Source: Hymenobacter sp. APR13
GTDB lineage: Bacteria > Bacteroidota > Bacteroidia > Cytophagales > Hymenobacteraceae
DNA: 64,000 nucleotides
Reading direction: 5' to 3'
NCBI RefSeq assembly: GCF_000737515.1
Contig: NZ_CP006587.1
Location: 2,413,001-2,477,000, forward strand
Shown here: positions 50,890 to 59,992 of the stretch, piece after piece
How positions within the stretch are numbered: the first letter of the stretch is position 1
How the letters are laid out: each line of letters starts with the position of its first letter
Translations under genes and position numbers: made by a program
The notes under the pieces: model-generated
Database searches by the model: none
What the model was told of the DNA's origin: nothing
What the model saw: only the letters and a program-made list of their open reading frames with translations

Positions 50890-51573
50890 CTAGAGCGGAT
50901 TCTTCAGCAGCTGCGGAAAGGCTTTGCGGAACTTCTGCACTTTAGGCACCGATACTGACTGTACGTACGGATTGTCGCCGTGCAGGCGGAAATAACCCTG
51001 GTGGTAGTCTTCGGCGGGCCAGAACTTCGTAAAGGACGTTACCTGCGTCACGATGGGGTTGGGGTAGTGCTTCGAGGCATTTACGCGCTTGATGGTAGCC
51101 TCAATCAGCTGCTTTTCCTGCGGGGTGCGGTAGAAGGCCACCGAGCGGTACTGCGCGCCGGCATCAGGCCCCTGGCGGTTGAGGGTAGTCGGGTCGTGGC
51201 CGGCCAGGAAAAACACGTCGAGCAGCTGCTGATAGCTGATCTGGCCAGGGTTGTAATACACCTGAAAGCTCTCGGCGTGGCCGGTGCGGCCGCTGCCCAC
51301 CTGTTCGTAGGTGGGGTTGGCTTCTTTGCCGCCCGCGTAGCCCGACACCACGTACTGCACGCCTTTCAGCTCCTCAAATACTTCTTCGGTGCACCAGAAA
51401 CAGCCGCCGGCAAAGGTGGCTACGGCCAGGCCTTTGGCTTGGGCAGCCGTAGGCAGGCCGCCGGCAGTGGAGCGGCTCAGGGCCTGGGCATCGGCAGGGC
51501 GCTGCTGGGAGCAAGCCATGGTGAGCAGCAGCAGACCCAGCAGATAAGGCTTTTTCTTCAGGAATGACAACAT
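50890..51573 (-). CDS. msrA: Peptide-methionine (S)-S-oxide reductase, lipoprotein form
   Basis: 227 residues from ATG 51573. The N-terminus KKKPYLLGLLLLTMACSQQ is a lipoprotein signal with Cys21. The catalytic motif GGCFWCTEEVF puts the nucleophile at Cys58; YVVSGYAGGKEANPTYEQV, GHAESFQVYYNP and FLAGHDPTTLNRQGPDAGAQ are family landmarks, followed by FTKFWPAEDYHQGYF. It would repair oxidised methionine in envelope proteins. A TTG further upstream would mask the lipobox. Confidence 0.93.
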   Translation of the reverse strand: MLSFLKKKPYLLGLLLLTMACSQQRPADAQALSRSTAGGLPTAAQAKGLAVATFAGGCFWCTEEVFEELKGVQYVVSGYAGGKEANPTYEQVGSGRTGHAESFQVYYNPGQISYQQLLDVFFLAGHDPTTLNRQGPDAGAQYRSVAFYRTPQEKQLIEATIKRVNASKHYPNPIVTQVTSFTKFWPAEDYHQGYFRLHGDNPYVQSVSVPKVQKFRKAFPQLLKNPL

Positions 51574-51862
51574 AGTGGAACAGAGGGAGAACAGGGAAAC
51601 AGGCAAGAAAATGAATATACGCAGGAAGCGGATGGGCGGACTGACCGGGCATTGGCTGAACAGTGCTGACAGCCTCTGCCGTTCCCGCGGCGCACTGGTA
51701 ACACGGCCGGCGCCAAGCCACCTTATAGCCTGATAAGGCCAGGAAAGTTTTGGCTAGCTTGGCAGCTTGGCTATGCGCTGCCACCTAACTGTTCGCTAGC
51801 AAGCGTGGGAACTCTTTAAACGAAACATCGTAACATTATTTTGTTCAAATAAATAGTGAATT

Positions 51863-52126
51863 ATGCCAAATTCAAATGATGCGCGTTTCCCGGCCGGAAG
51901 TATGCCGGACAACCCCAGGGTTCGAGAGGAAATGGCCGCCCGAATGCGCGCATTCCACAAGGAAGTAGTTGAGAAGATTGGCCGGTCTGAAATGCTGAAA
52001 GTATACTGCCATGCCCTCAGTAACTGGGTGCTCAACCCCAATACCGACCCGTATCAGATAGAAATGCTTTTCGACGAAATCTGCCTGGGCGCCCAGCAGG
52101 AAGGCCTCGACGACTGGGACGTGTAG
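51863..52126 (+). CDS. Uncharacterised 87-residue protein
   Basis: No recognised family. MPNSNDARFPAGSMPDNP, then AARMRAFHKEVVEKIGRSE and LKVYCHALSNWVL suggest a short helical cytosolic protein; the C-terminus is acidic (EGLDDWDV). The 256 bases upstream (51607-51862) are AT-rich near the start and hold no other gene. Confidence 0.6.
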   Translation: MPNSNDARFPAGSMPDNPRVREEMAARMRAFHKEVVEKIGRSEMLKVYCHALSNWVLNPNTDPYQIEMLFDEICLGAQQEGLDDWDV

Positions 52127-52131
52127 CGCGG

Positions 52132-52845
52132 TTATCGGCGGTAAGGTAAGCTGGGGCCCACGGCATGTACCAAGTCTTTGCTGAGCCGCTCGGGCTTGAG
52201 CGAGGAACTGCCGGCGCGGGCATAGTCGAAGCGCCAGAGCAGGCGGCCGTTGCGGCAGTCGTGCAGCATCAGGTTGGTGGTGGCCGAGTTGGAGGGTATG
52301 GCGATGGGTAGCTCGCTGGGTAGCAGCACACGGGCGGCTAGGTTCAGGCCGTTGGGCAAAGGCTGGTAGAGCAGCGTCTGGCCCGAAAGCAGGGCGTCAA
52401 CTCCCAGCACTTGGCGCAACTCTTCCATACTGTGCTCGGGCAGATTCTCGTAGCTGATGCCTGCCGCCAGCAACCGCCGGTTGGTTTCCTGCACATCCTG
52501 AAACGCCACTGTATAACCGCGGGCCGGCTGCTGGGCCATCAGTTGTGCCAGCACCAGCCGCTGCAGCTGATAGCCCAACTGGCGGGCGTCGCGCTGCTGG
52601 GCGTTGGTCCACTCCTGCTGCACGCGGCGCAGGCCGGCTTCGCTCAGGTCGGGGGTGGGGCCAGCGTAGCGGATGTCGCGCAGGCGCAGGCGGTCCAGGG
52701 CCACTTCAAACGGCATGATGGCCACCGTGCGGTGCGCGGTGAGGGCAGGAGCTTCCAGCATAGTGGCCGTGTATGTGTGGCGCGCACAGCCGGAGGCCAG
52801 CAGCAGAGTGGCTGCCAACAGCAGCGGCTTGTAGAGACGGGGCAT
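52132..52845 (-). CDS. Putative lipoprotein with GNA1162/CsgG-like features
   Basis: 237 residues. Signal LLLAATLLLASGCARH with lipobox ASGC (Cys20). RTVAIMPFEVALDRL is the kind of opening strand seen in CsgG/GNA1162-like lipoproteins, QQEWTNAQQRDARQLGYQLQ is a helix, and LGVDALLSGQTLLYQ matches the strand in which such proteins refer to their target. Family placement is tentative. It converges with the preceding small gene with five bases between stops. Confidence 0.7.
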   Translation of the reverse strand: MPRLYKPLLLAATLLLASGCARHTYTATMLEAPALTAHRTVAIMPFEVALDRLRLRDIRYAGPTPDLSEAGLRRVQQEWTNAQQRDARQLGYQLQRLVLAQLMAQQPARGYTVAFQDVQETNRRLLAAGISYENLPEHSMEELRQVLGVDALLSGQTLLYQPLPNGLNLAARVLLPSELPIAIPSNSATTNLMLHDCRNGRLLWRFDYARAGSSSLKPERLSKDLVHAVGPSLPYRR

Positions 52846-52966
52846 AGAATAGGAAGAGTAGATTGGTAAATCAAGACAGGCAGGCCGTGTGGCTAACTGC
52901 CGCGCGGTATCTTGGCCGAACTGGTCTGCAGAGGCCGACTATTCGTTCAAAAACCTTACCGAATCT

Positions 52967-53446
52967 ATGTTTTCGTGGTGGAAGAGCCGGCGTGAGCTGC
53001 CGTTTTCGGATAGCCTGCAGCACGTTATCCGGCGCAGCCGCGAAGAAGCCCTGCGCCTGCAGAACGACTACGTCGGGCCCGAGCACTTGCTGCTGGCTAT
53101 GCTGGCCGAGCCGGAAAGCCGCGCCGCACAGCTGCTGGACACGCTGCTGGTGAGTTCCGTGCTGTTTGGGCAGCGCCTCACCGATGCCGTAACCGGGCAC
53201 CGCCTCGAGCCCGACCAGCCTCTGCCCACCGGCAGCATTGCCCTGACTGTGGAAGCGGAACAAGCCCTGCACAGCAGCCAGCGCGTAGCCCGGCAGCTGC
53301 GCGCTCCCGCGTTGGAGGCACTACACCTGCTGCTGCCGCTACTGGCCCAACCCACCGGCCGCGGCGCCCTGCTCAGCGCCGATTTCGGACTGACGTTTGA
53401 GGTGGTGCTGGCCCGCATGCCGGAACCTGATAAACCCGGCCGGTAG
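52967..53446 (+). CDS. Stand-alone Clp N-terminal (ClpR) double-repeat protein
   Basis: 159 residues from ATG 52967. FSDSLQHVIRRSREEALRLQ and YVGPEHLLLAMLAEPESRAA are the first Clp_N repeat (four-helix type); LTVEAEQALHSSQRVARQLR and ALEALHLLLPLLAQPTGRGA are the second. No AAA+ ATPase domain follows. In other bacteria such ClpN-only proteins compete for or recruit Clp substrates or adaptors. It is divergent from the lipoprotein gene. Confidence 0.85.
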   Translation: MFSWWKSRRELPFSDSLQHVIRRSREEALRLQNDYVGPEHLLLAMLAEPESRAAQLLDTLLVSSVLFGQRLTDAVTGHRLEPDQPLPTGSIALTVEAEQALHSSQRVARQLRAPALEALHLLLPLLAQPTGRGALLSADFGLTFEVVLARMPEPDKPGR

Positions 53447-53496
53447 CACAAGGCAACCCCAAGGTTTCTGGCTATATTGATGGCCCCTTACACGCA

Positions 53497-53515
53497 GCCG
53501 GCCCAGTAGGCCGGC
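53497..53515. terminator. Short GC hairpin after the ClpN gene
   Basis: gccggcc-cagta-ggccggc, with a T-run (cactttttt) a dozen bases further on. It lies 50 bases after the stop and before the DUF2141 gene. Confidence 0.45.
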
Positions 53516-53581
53516 GAAGGCACTTTTTTGGAAGTGTTGCGTGTTGGGCCTGCATTGTTCCACTGATGTTTTGTCTGGTCT

Positions 53582-54028
53582 ATGATAGTTTCGACGCGTG
53601 CTTTTCTGTTTGCTGCCGGCAGTTTGCTGGCTGCCGCTCCGGTTTCGGCCGGTAATCCGGCAGGAACGTCTTCCATTACGGTGGTAGTTTCGGCACTGGC
53701 CTCCACGCAGTCGGTAGTGAAGCTGTACTTCTATAATCTGCGCGACCAGTTTCTCAAGCCTCAGGGCTACGTGTTCAAAAAGGCGGTGCTGCCGGCCGGC
53801 CAAAACCAGATTACGCTGCCCGTAGACCTGCCTAACGGCGAGTGGGCCGTGGCCATCACCCAGGACATGAACAACAACGACAAGCTGGACAAGAACTTCG
53901 TGGGCATTCCCACCGAGCCCTTCGCCTTCTCCAACAACGTGCGCCCCACGCTGGCCCCGCCCGATTTCAACGAGTGCAAGTTCACCGTGAGCGGCCCACG
54001 CGTCGTCACCATCAAGCTCACCAAGTAG
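53582..54028 (+). CDS. DUF2141 secreted protein
   Basis: 148 residues. Signal peptide to about VSAGN (24). ITVVVSALASTQSVVKLYFY, LPNGEWAVAITQDMNNNDKL (a DxNxNxxLD calcium-like loop), FVGIPTEPFAFSNNV and the terminal FTVSGPRVVTIKL are the DUF2141 signatures, a periplasmic or surface beta-sandwich of unknown role common in Bacteroidota and Proteobacteria. Length matches the family. Confidence 0.92.
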   Translation: MIVSTRAFLFAAGSLLAAAPVSAGNPAGTSSITVVVSALASTQSVVKLYFYNLRDQFLKPQGYVFKKAVLPAGQNQITLPVDLPNGEWAVAITQDMNNNDKLDKNFVGIPTEPFAFSNNVRPTLAPPDFNECKFTVSGPRVVTIKLTK

Positions 54029-54053
54029 CGCGGCGTCTGTAGCGGCCCGCCCC

Positions 54054-54113
54054 GCCAACAGCGCCGGTCTGGCCGCTCTGCCTGAGCGGGCCGGGCCGGC
54101 GCTGTTGGCTTTT
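54054..54113 (+). terminator. Strong terminator after the DUF2141 gene
   Basis: gccaacagcgccgg / ccggcgctgttggc with a nested GC-rich inner stem, followed by tttt. It starts 26 bases after the stop codon. Confidence 0.8.
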
Positions 54114-54156
54114 CGCTGTGGTTGAGGTTTCTTGCAGGCCGCCCACTCCCTATTCT

Positions 54157-57051
54157 ATGCGTACTCTTCTGCTGGCTGCCGCCGGTCTGGCCTCGGTAGT
54201 TACGGCCGGCGCCCAAAGCCTGCCCATCCTCGACCAGAATCCGCCGGCCCTGCGCTGGCAGGAAGTCCGGACGCCGCATTTCCGGGTGCTGTACCCGCTG
54301 GGGTTTCAGGAGGCCGCCCAGCGCACGGCCCGGCAGCTGGAGCAGGTGCACGGGCCCGGCGCCGCTACGCTGGGTGTCAGCCCGCGGCCTATTTCGGTGG
54401 TGATGCAGACCCGCACCAGCGTGAGCAACGGCTTCGTGACGTTTCTGCCGCGGCACGCCGAATTTTTCAGCACCCCGCAGCAGGGCATGGGACTGGGCAC
54501 CGTGGACTGGCTGGCCGGGCTGGTGGTGCATGAGTACCGGCACGTGGCGCAGTTCGAGAAGGGCCGCCAGGGCATAGGCCGCCTGCTGGGGCCGCTGCTC
54601 GGCGACGGGGCACTGGGCGTGGCGGCCGTGGGTGTGCCGCAGTGGTTTTTCGAGGGCGACGCCGTGGGCACCGAAACGGCCCTCACGCGTAGCGGCCGGG
54701 GCCGGATTCCGGAGTTCGGGGCCGGGCTGCGGGCCAACCTGCTGGCGGGCCGCACTTACAGCTACCAGAAAGCCGTGAACGGCTCTTTGCGCGACCAGGT
54801 GCCCAACTGGTACGTGCTGGGCTACTACCTCACCTCCTACGCCAAAACCCACTACGGCGCCGACGTCTGGGACCGGGCCCTGACCCGCTACTACCGGTTT
54901 CCGTTCTACCCGTTTTCCTTCTCCCAAGGCCTGAAGCGTACCACCGGCCTGCGCGTGGAGCAGCTCTATCAGCACACGATGCAGGAGCTGGACTCCGTGT
55001 GGCGCGCGCAGCAGCGGGAGCTGCAGCCCACCGCGGCGCAGGAGATGGCCGGCCAGTACCAGGGCCGGGTGTTCACCGAGTATCAGTACCCGCAGTATGT
55101 GAACGACAGCACGGTGCTGGCCCTGAAATCCGGCCTCGGCGACATTGCGCAGCTGGTGCTGCTGGGCCGGCGTGGGCAGGAGCGCAAGCTGTTCGTGCCC
55201 GGGTTGCTGAACCTGCCCGAGCAGCTGAGCGTGGGCGGCGGCAAAGCCGTGTGGCCCGAGCTGCAGCCCGACGCCCGCTGGGGCCAGCGCATCCATTCCG
55301 AGTTGAAGGTGCTGGACCTGGCTACCGGCCGACTCACGCGCCTCGGCCGCCATCACCGCTACACCGCTGCCTCGCTCTCGCCCGATGGCACGCGCCTGAT
55401 AGCCGTGGAAACCGACAGCGCCTACCACCACGCCCTGCACCTGCTCGACGCCCGCACCGGCGCCGTGCTGCAGACCCTGCCCAACCCCCAGAACGACCTG
55501 TACCTGCAGCCCCGCTTCACGCCCGACGGCCGGCGGGTGGTGGCGGTGGTGCTGAAGCCGGCCGGCAAAACCCTGGAAGAAACCGACCTGACGACCGGCG
55601 CGGTGCGGGCCCTGCTGCCCGTGGCCAACATCAACCTGACCAACCCCCAGCCCTGGGCCGATTACGTGCTCTACAACTCGCCGCAGTCGGGTATTGATAA
55701 TGTGTATGCCGTGCATACCACTACCGGGCAGGTGTGGCAGGTGACGAGCCGGCCGCTGGGCGCCTACCAGGCCGCCGTGTCGCCGGACGGGCAGCAGCTG
55801 GCGTTTCACGATTTCCGGGCCACCGGGGCGCGCATCACCGAGATGCCGCTGCAGCCGGCCACCTGGCGCGCCGTGCTGCCCGCGCCGCCCGAAGCCGCCG
55901 ATGCCGGCCAGCCCTACGCCGCCGCGCTGGCCACCCGCGAGCCGGGCGCCGCCGCCGTGGCGGCGCAGCTGGGCAGCGCCGCCACGGTGGCGGCGGCGCG
56001 CTACCCGGTGCGGCCCTACTCGGTGCTGCGGCACGCCTTTAATGTGTTCAGCTGGGGCGTGGTGCAAAGTCCCACCGGCAACAGCGTCAGCCTTGGCCTT
56101 CGCTCGCAGGACCTGCTCAGCACCACCCAGGCCGTGGCCGGCGTTAGCTACGACCAGAACGAGCGCACCGGGGCCGTATTCGGCGGCCTCAGCTACCAGG
56201 GCAAGTACCCGGTGTTCGACGCCGAAATCAGCCACGGCGGCCGCAACGCCGCCCGCTACATCGACCGGGCCCGCAACCAGCCACTCGACAGCCTGCGCGC
56301 CGACCGGTGGCAGACCACGCGCCTCACGGCCGGCCTGCGGCTGCCGCTCACGCTCACCCGCTCCAAATACCTGTCGGCCCTGAGTTTGAGCAGCTACTAC
56401 CTGCTGGAGCAGGTCAGCGGCTACGATTTGCCGGTGCGGTTCCGTTCCGAGCCCGGCCCCGGCCGGCCGGTGCACGCGCTGCAAACCACGCTCAGCTTTG
56501 TGCGCCAGCTGAAAATGAGTGCCCGCGACGTGGCCCCGCGCTGGGGCGCCACGGCCTTGCTCACCTCGCGCGCCACGCCGTTTGGGGTGGGGCTGGAGGC
56601 GCGGCAGTGGGGCGCGCAGGGCAGCTTGTACGTGCCCGGCCTGGGCAAGCACCACAGTTTGCGCCTGCGCGCCGGCTACCAGAGCCAGCAGCAGCAACAA
56701 TACCAGTTTGCCTCGGCCATCAGCTTCCCCCGCGGCGAAAACTACGTGAGCTTCGACCGGATGCGCGCCGCCTCGCTGGACTACGCTATGCCGCTGGCGT
56801 TTCCGCACTGGTCGGTGGGGCGGCTGCTGTACGTGCAGCGGCTGCGGGCCACCGGGTTTCTGGATGTGGCCCAGGGCCGCAGCACCGGCGTGTCGGGCCG
56901 CGGCAACTACCGCAATGTGGGTTTCGACGTGGCGGCGCTGTTCAACGTGCTGCGCCTGCGTACGCCGCTGGAAGCCGGCGTGCGGCTGGTGGTAGATACC
57001 TACACCAACGATTTGGTATTCGAGCCGCTGGCGTTTAGTATTCGGTTGTAG
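54157..57051 (+). CDS. HExxH / TolB-like propeller / outer-membrane barrel protein
   Basis: 964 residues from ATG 54157, with signal peptide LLLAAAGLASVVTAGAQ. Residues 30-280 hold HEYRHVAQF (125-133) and QWFFEGDA (near 165), a gluzincin-like zinc peptidase arrangement with the third ligand in the E-G-D-A segment. Residues about 300-570 have repeated SPDGTRLIA, TPDGRRVVA and SPDGQQLAF strands of a TolB-like propeller. From about 610, alternating strands with many Tyr and Gln residues end in PLAFSIRL, a barrel C-terminus. Export to the outer membrane is likely. The catalytic activity is inferred from the motif only. Confidence 0.8.
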   Translation: MRTLLLAAAGLASVVTAGAQSLPILDQNPPALRWQEVRTPHFRVLYPLGFQEAAQRTARQLEQVHGPGAATLGVSPRPISVVMQTRTSVSNGFVTFLPRHAEFFSTPQQGMGLGTVDWLAGLVVHEYRHVAQFEKGRQGIGRLLGPLLGDGALGVAAVGVPQWFFEGDAVGTETALTRSGRGRIPEFGAGLRANLLAGRTYSYQKAVNGSLRDQVPNWYVLGYYLTSYAKTHYGADVWDRALTRYYRFPFYPFSFSQGLKRTTGLRVEQLYQHTMQELDSVWRAQQRELQPTAAQEMAGQYQGRVFTEYQYPQYVNDSTVLALKSGLGDIAQLVLLGRRGQERKLFVPGLLNLPEQLSVGGGKAVWPELQPDARWGQRIHSELKVLDLATGRLTRLGRHHRYTAASLSPDGTRLIAVETDSAYHHALHLLDARTGAVLQTLPNPQNDLYLQPRFTPDGRRVVAVVLKPAGKTLEETDLTTGAVRALLPVANINLTNPQPWADYVLYNSPQSGIDNVYAVHTTTGQVWQVTSRPLGAYQAAVSPDGQQLAFHDFRATGARITEMPLQPATWRAVLPAPPEAADAGQPYAAALATREPGAAAVAAQLGSAATVAAARYPVRPYSVLRHAFNVFSWGVVQSPTGNSVSLGLRSQDLLSTTQAVAGVSYDQNERTGAVFGGLSYQGKYPVFDAEISHGGRNAARYIDRARNQPLDSLRADRWQTTRLTAGLRLPLTLTRSKYLSALSLSSYYLLEQVSGYDLPVRFRSEPGPGRPVHALQTTLSFVRQLKMSARDVAPRWGATALLTSRATPFGVGLEARQWGAQGSLYVPGLGKHHSLRLRAGYQSQQQQQYQFASAISFPRGENYVSFDRMRAASLDYAMPLAFPHWSVGRLLYVQRLRATGFLDVAQGRSTGVSGRGNYRNVGFDVAALFNVLRLRTPLEAGVRLVVDTYTNDLVFEPLAFSIRL

Positions 57052-57205
57052 AAGAGAGGCTTAGGGTAAATGCCGGAATCTTGGTGCCGGCTGCCAGACA
57101 CTTAGGCGGAATTATTGCTGGGGTGTTTTAGAAGTTATCGACCGTTTTTTATCCCGTTTAACCCATTTGTGGAGGCCAGGCCAGCCGCGCTGCATCCTCC
57201 GCAAC

Positions 57206-57223
57206 TTGGGTTGATTAACCCAA
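57206..57223 (+). promoter_or_regulatory. Inverted repeat seven bases before the first MG2-plug gene
   Basis: ttgggtt-gatt-aacccaa, seven-base perfect arms. It covers the position of a ribosome-binding site, so it could affect translation or bind a regulator. The second MG2-plug gene lacks it. Confidence 0.4.
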
Positions 57224-57230
57224 CCCGTCT

Positions 57231-59780
57231 ATGCCCTTATCCTTACCCCGCCTGCTTTCGGTCGCCTGCCTGTCACTGGGGGCGCTGGCTGCTTTCACTG
57301 CTTTCCAGGAAGCCGATCCGATGATGCAGCGCCTGGCCACCCGCCTGCAGGCCTACTACACCGAAGCGCACCCCGAAATCAGCTACCTGCACCTCAACCA
57401 GGCGGCATACGCGGCTGGTGAAACGCTGTGGTTCAAGGCGTATGTCGTGGACGGCAGCACGCACCAGCCCGACTCGCTGAGCCGAGTGCTCTATGTGGAT
57501 ATGATAAGTCCCTCGGGGAAGGAGGTGGCGTTGCGCCGCACGTTGGCGCTGCGCGGCGGGCAGGCCCACGGCGACATCCAGCTACCCGACTCGCTGCCCC
57601 AGGGCATCTACACGCTGCGGGCTTACACCAGCTGGATGCGCAACAGCGGCGAAGAGTTGTTTTTCTCGCGGCGGGTGCCGGTGTGGCAGGCTACGTCTTC
57701 CTCGCGGGTCAATAGCAGGCTGATAGCCAAGGAAATGAGTGCTGCCCGCCGGGAAACTGCCTCTGCCTCCCGCCCCGACGTGCAGTTCTTCCCGGAAGGC
57801 GGCGACTACGTGGCGGGCCTGCCCACGGTGGTAGGGGTGAAGGCCCTGGATGCCACCGGCACCGGGCTGGCCGTGCGCGGTACCATTCTCGACGACCAGA
57901 ATCAGCCGCAGGCCACCTTCACTACCTCCGCCCTGGGCATGACGGCGCTTACGTTTACGCCTACCGCGGGGCGCCGCTACCTTGCCCGCGTAACGCTGCC
58001 CGGCGGCGTTACTGCCGACTATCCGCTACCCGCGGTGCGGCCCGACGGCTGGGTGCTGAATGTGCGCGACGCCGGCCCCAATTTGCAGGTGTTTATCCGG
58101 TACCAGCCGCCGCAAGGCCGGGCTGTGGCGCCGGTCAGGCTGCGGCTGCTGGGCCACGTGCGCGGTGCCGTAGTGTACACCGGTGCCGGCCAGATCCAGG
58201 GGCCGGAAACCTTTATGGCCACCGTATCCAAAGCGGGGCTGCCGGCCGGCATCGTGCACTTCACCCTCTTCGACGACCAGCAGATTGCCCGGGCCGAGCG
58301 TCTGGCGTTTGTGCCCGATCCGGCGCCGTTGCGCATCAGCCTACAACCCGAAAAAACCACCTACGGCCTGCGCGAAGTGGTATCGATGGCGGTAGACGTG
58401 CGTACGGCCGAAGGCCAGCCCGTTGCGGCCGAGCTGTCGGCGTCGGTGGTGGCGGTGGCGGAGGGCCTGCCAGCTACCGGCACCACCGACGCTGATGTGG
58501 AGTCACATTTGCTGCTGACCTCGGAGCTGAAAGGCTACGTGGAAAATCCCGGCTACTACTTCCGCCAGCCTACGCCCGAAACGCGACGGGCGCTTGACCA
58601 CCTGCTGCTCACGCAGGGCTGGAGCCGCTTTGTGTGGGGGAAGCTGCTGGCCTCTGATGCGTCGCCGGCCGCTGCCTACCAGTTTCTGCCCGAGCAGACT
58701 CTGACGCTGAGTGGCCAGCTGATGCGCCTCAATGAAAAGCCGGTGTCCAATGGTGCCCTCACGCTGTTCCAGGGAGCCAGCAAAGGCGTAACCGTCGGGC
58801 AAACCGATGCCACCGGCCGGTTTACGTTCACCGGCTTTTCGGGCCAGGATTCCAGCCGGGTGCTGGTGCAGGCCCGCACCGAAAAGGGTGGGTCCAATGT
58901 AATGGTGAAGCTGGACAAGCTGTGGCCGCTGCCGGCGAAGGCAACGCCGCTGCCGCTGCTGGCCTCGGCCGCCGCCCTGCCGTCGGAGGTGGGCGTGTAT
59001 GCCCAGCGCAGCCGCCGCCAGCAGGTGCTGGAGCAGCAGTATCGTCCCGATTCCAGCCGCAGCATTGTGCTGCGCAACGTGACCGTGAAAGGCAGCCGCC
59101 CCACCCCGCCCCGGCACGACCCCCGCTCGATCCATCTGAGCGCCGATGTCGTGCTGCGTACGCGCGACATTCCGGCTGCCGACAATGCCACCGACATTTT
59201 TCAGCTGCTGCAGGGGCGGGTATCAGGCGTAGATATATTCCGCACCGATAGCGCTAATCTCTTGCAAGTGCGGATCCGGGGCATTTCCAGCATTACCGGT
59301 GGAAGTGGACCATTGCTGCTGCTCGATGGTATTCCGCTACCCAATACGCAAAGCCTGCAGGGTATTCCGCCGTCGATGGTCGAACGGATCGAAGTACTGA
59401 AAGGTCCTTCAGCAGCCATCTACGGGATGCGTGGAATGGGTGGCGTGATTGCCGTATTCACCAAGCACGGCAACCCCGATTACGACTACAGCCATGAAAA
59501 AAGCAACGAAAGCGTGGTGGTGTATCAGCTGCCGGCCTACTACCGGCCCCGCGAGTTCTATGCGCCCGGCTACGAGAAAGCGTCGGCCGCCAACCGCCCC
59601 GACCCGCGGGCGACCACGCTGCACTGGCTGCCGCGCCTGCCAGTGCCGGCTACCGGCCCGGCCCGCTTTACGTTCTACACCGCCGACGAGCCCGGCACGT
59701 TCCGCGTGCGGGTGGAAGGCATCGGGGCCACTGGCCAGCCCGTGACGGGCAGTGCTGTGCTAGTGGTGGCCGACCGGTAG
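57231..59780 (+). CDS. MG2-domain protein with TonB-receptor plug but no barrel (copy 1)
   Basis: 849 residues with signal peptide (LLSVACLSLGALAAFTAFQE). YLHLNQAAYAAGETLWFKAY is an alpha-2-macroglobulin MG2 motif. Several beta-sandwich domains follow, including FPEGGDYVAGLPTVVGVKA. From about 620 a TonB-dependent-receptor plug appears: IFQLLQGRVSGVDI, VRIRGISSITGG, PLLLLDGIPL, ERIEVLKGPSAAIYGMRGMG and GVIAVFTK. Where a 22-strand barrel should follow there is only a ~110-residue beta domain ending VLVVADR. It cannot be a complete transporter. Starts 180 bases after the barrel gene. Paralogue follows at 59993. Confidence 0.85.
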   Translation: MPLSLPRLLSVACLSLGALAAFTAFQEADPMMQRLATRLQAYYTEAHPEISYLHLNQAAYAAGETLWFKAYVVDGSTHQPDSLSRVLYVDMISPSGKEVALRRTLALRGGQAHGDIQLPDSLPQGIYTLRAYTSWMRNSGEELFFSRRVPVWQATSSSRVNSRLIAKEMSAARRETASASRPDVQFFPEGGDYVAGLPTVVGVKALDATGTGLAVRGTILDDQNQPQATFTTSALGMTALTFTPTAGRRYLARVTLPGGVTADYPLPAVRPDGWVLNVRDAGPNLQVFIRYQPPQGRAVAPVRLRLLGHVRGAVVYTGAGQIQGPETFMATVSKAGLPAGIVHFTLFDDQQIARAERLAFVPDPAPLRISLQPEKTTYGLREVVSMAVDVRTAEGQPVAAELSASVVAVAEGLPATGTTDADVESHLLLTSELKGYVENPGYYFRQPTPETRRALDHLLLTQGWSRFVWGKLLASDASPAAAYQFLPEQTLTLSGQLMRLNEKPVSNGALTLFQGASKGVTVGQTDATGRFTFTGFSGQDSSRVLVQARTEKGGSNVMVKLDKLWPLPAKATPLPLLASAAALPSEVGVYAQRSRRQQVLEQQYRPDSSRSIVLRNVTVKGSRPTPPRHDPRSIHLSADVVLRTRDIPAADNATDIFQLLQGRVSGVDIFRTDSANLLQVRIRGISSITGGSGPLLLLDGIPLPNTQSLQGIPPSMVERIEVLKGPSAAIYGMRGMGGVIAVFTKHGNPDYDYSHEKSNESVVVYQLPAYYRPREFYAPGYEKASAANRPDPRATTLHWLPRLPVPATGPARFTFYTADEPGTFRVRVEGIGATGQPVTGSAVLVVADR

Positions 59781-59841
59781 CTACTGGGGGCCTCCCCTCA
59801 TGCATGCGCCCGGCCATCGGCGCCGGGCTGGGGGACTACCG

Positions 59842-59868
59842 CCGCTGGCGTTCAGCATTCGGTTGTAA
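59842..59868 (+). pseudogene. Remnant of a barrel-gene 3' end between the duplicated plug genes
   Basis: The text ggcgttcagcattcggttg with the adjacent ccgct and taa matches the last codons (PLAFSIRL and stop) of the gene ending at 57051 at 25 of 27 bases. It stands in the same position relative to the second MG2-plug gene as the intact gene does to the first. Nothing else of that gene remains here; the rest of 59781-59992 is AT-rich leader sequence. Confidence 0.75.
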
Positions 59869-59992
59869 CACAGAGCGCTTTCATAAAATTGCCATACTTC
59901 TTGTGCTTGGCTGTATATACTTCAGCTAGCTTGTTGCAAAGCAGTTTATGGCTTCTTTACTTTTTAACAACATTCTCTATAGCCATACCAAT

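Noticed and set aside
53767..56808. 1013-codon minus-strand frame opposite the propeller-barrel gene
   Set aside because: The longest shadow frame in the window. Composition is dominated by Arg, Gly, His, Gln and Ala, with no domain signature, while the plus strand has a signal peptide and conserved motifs.
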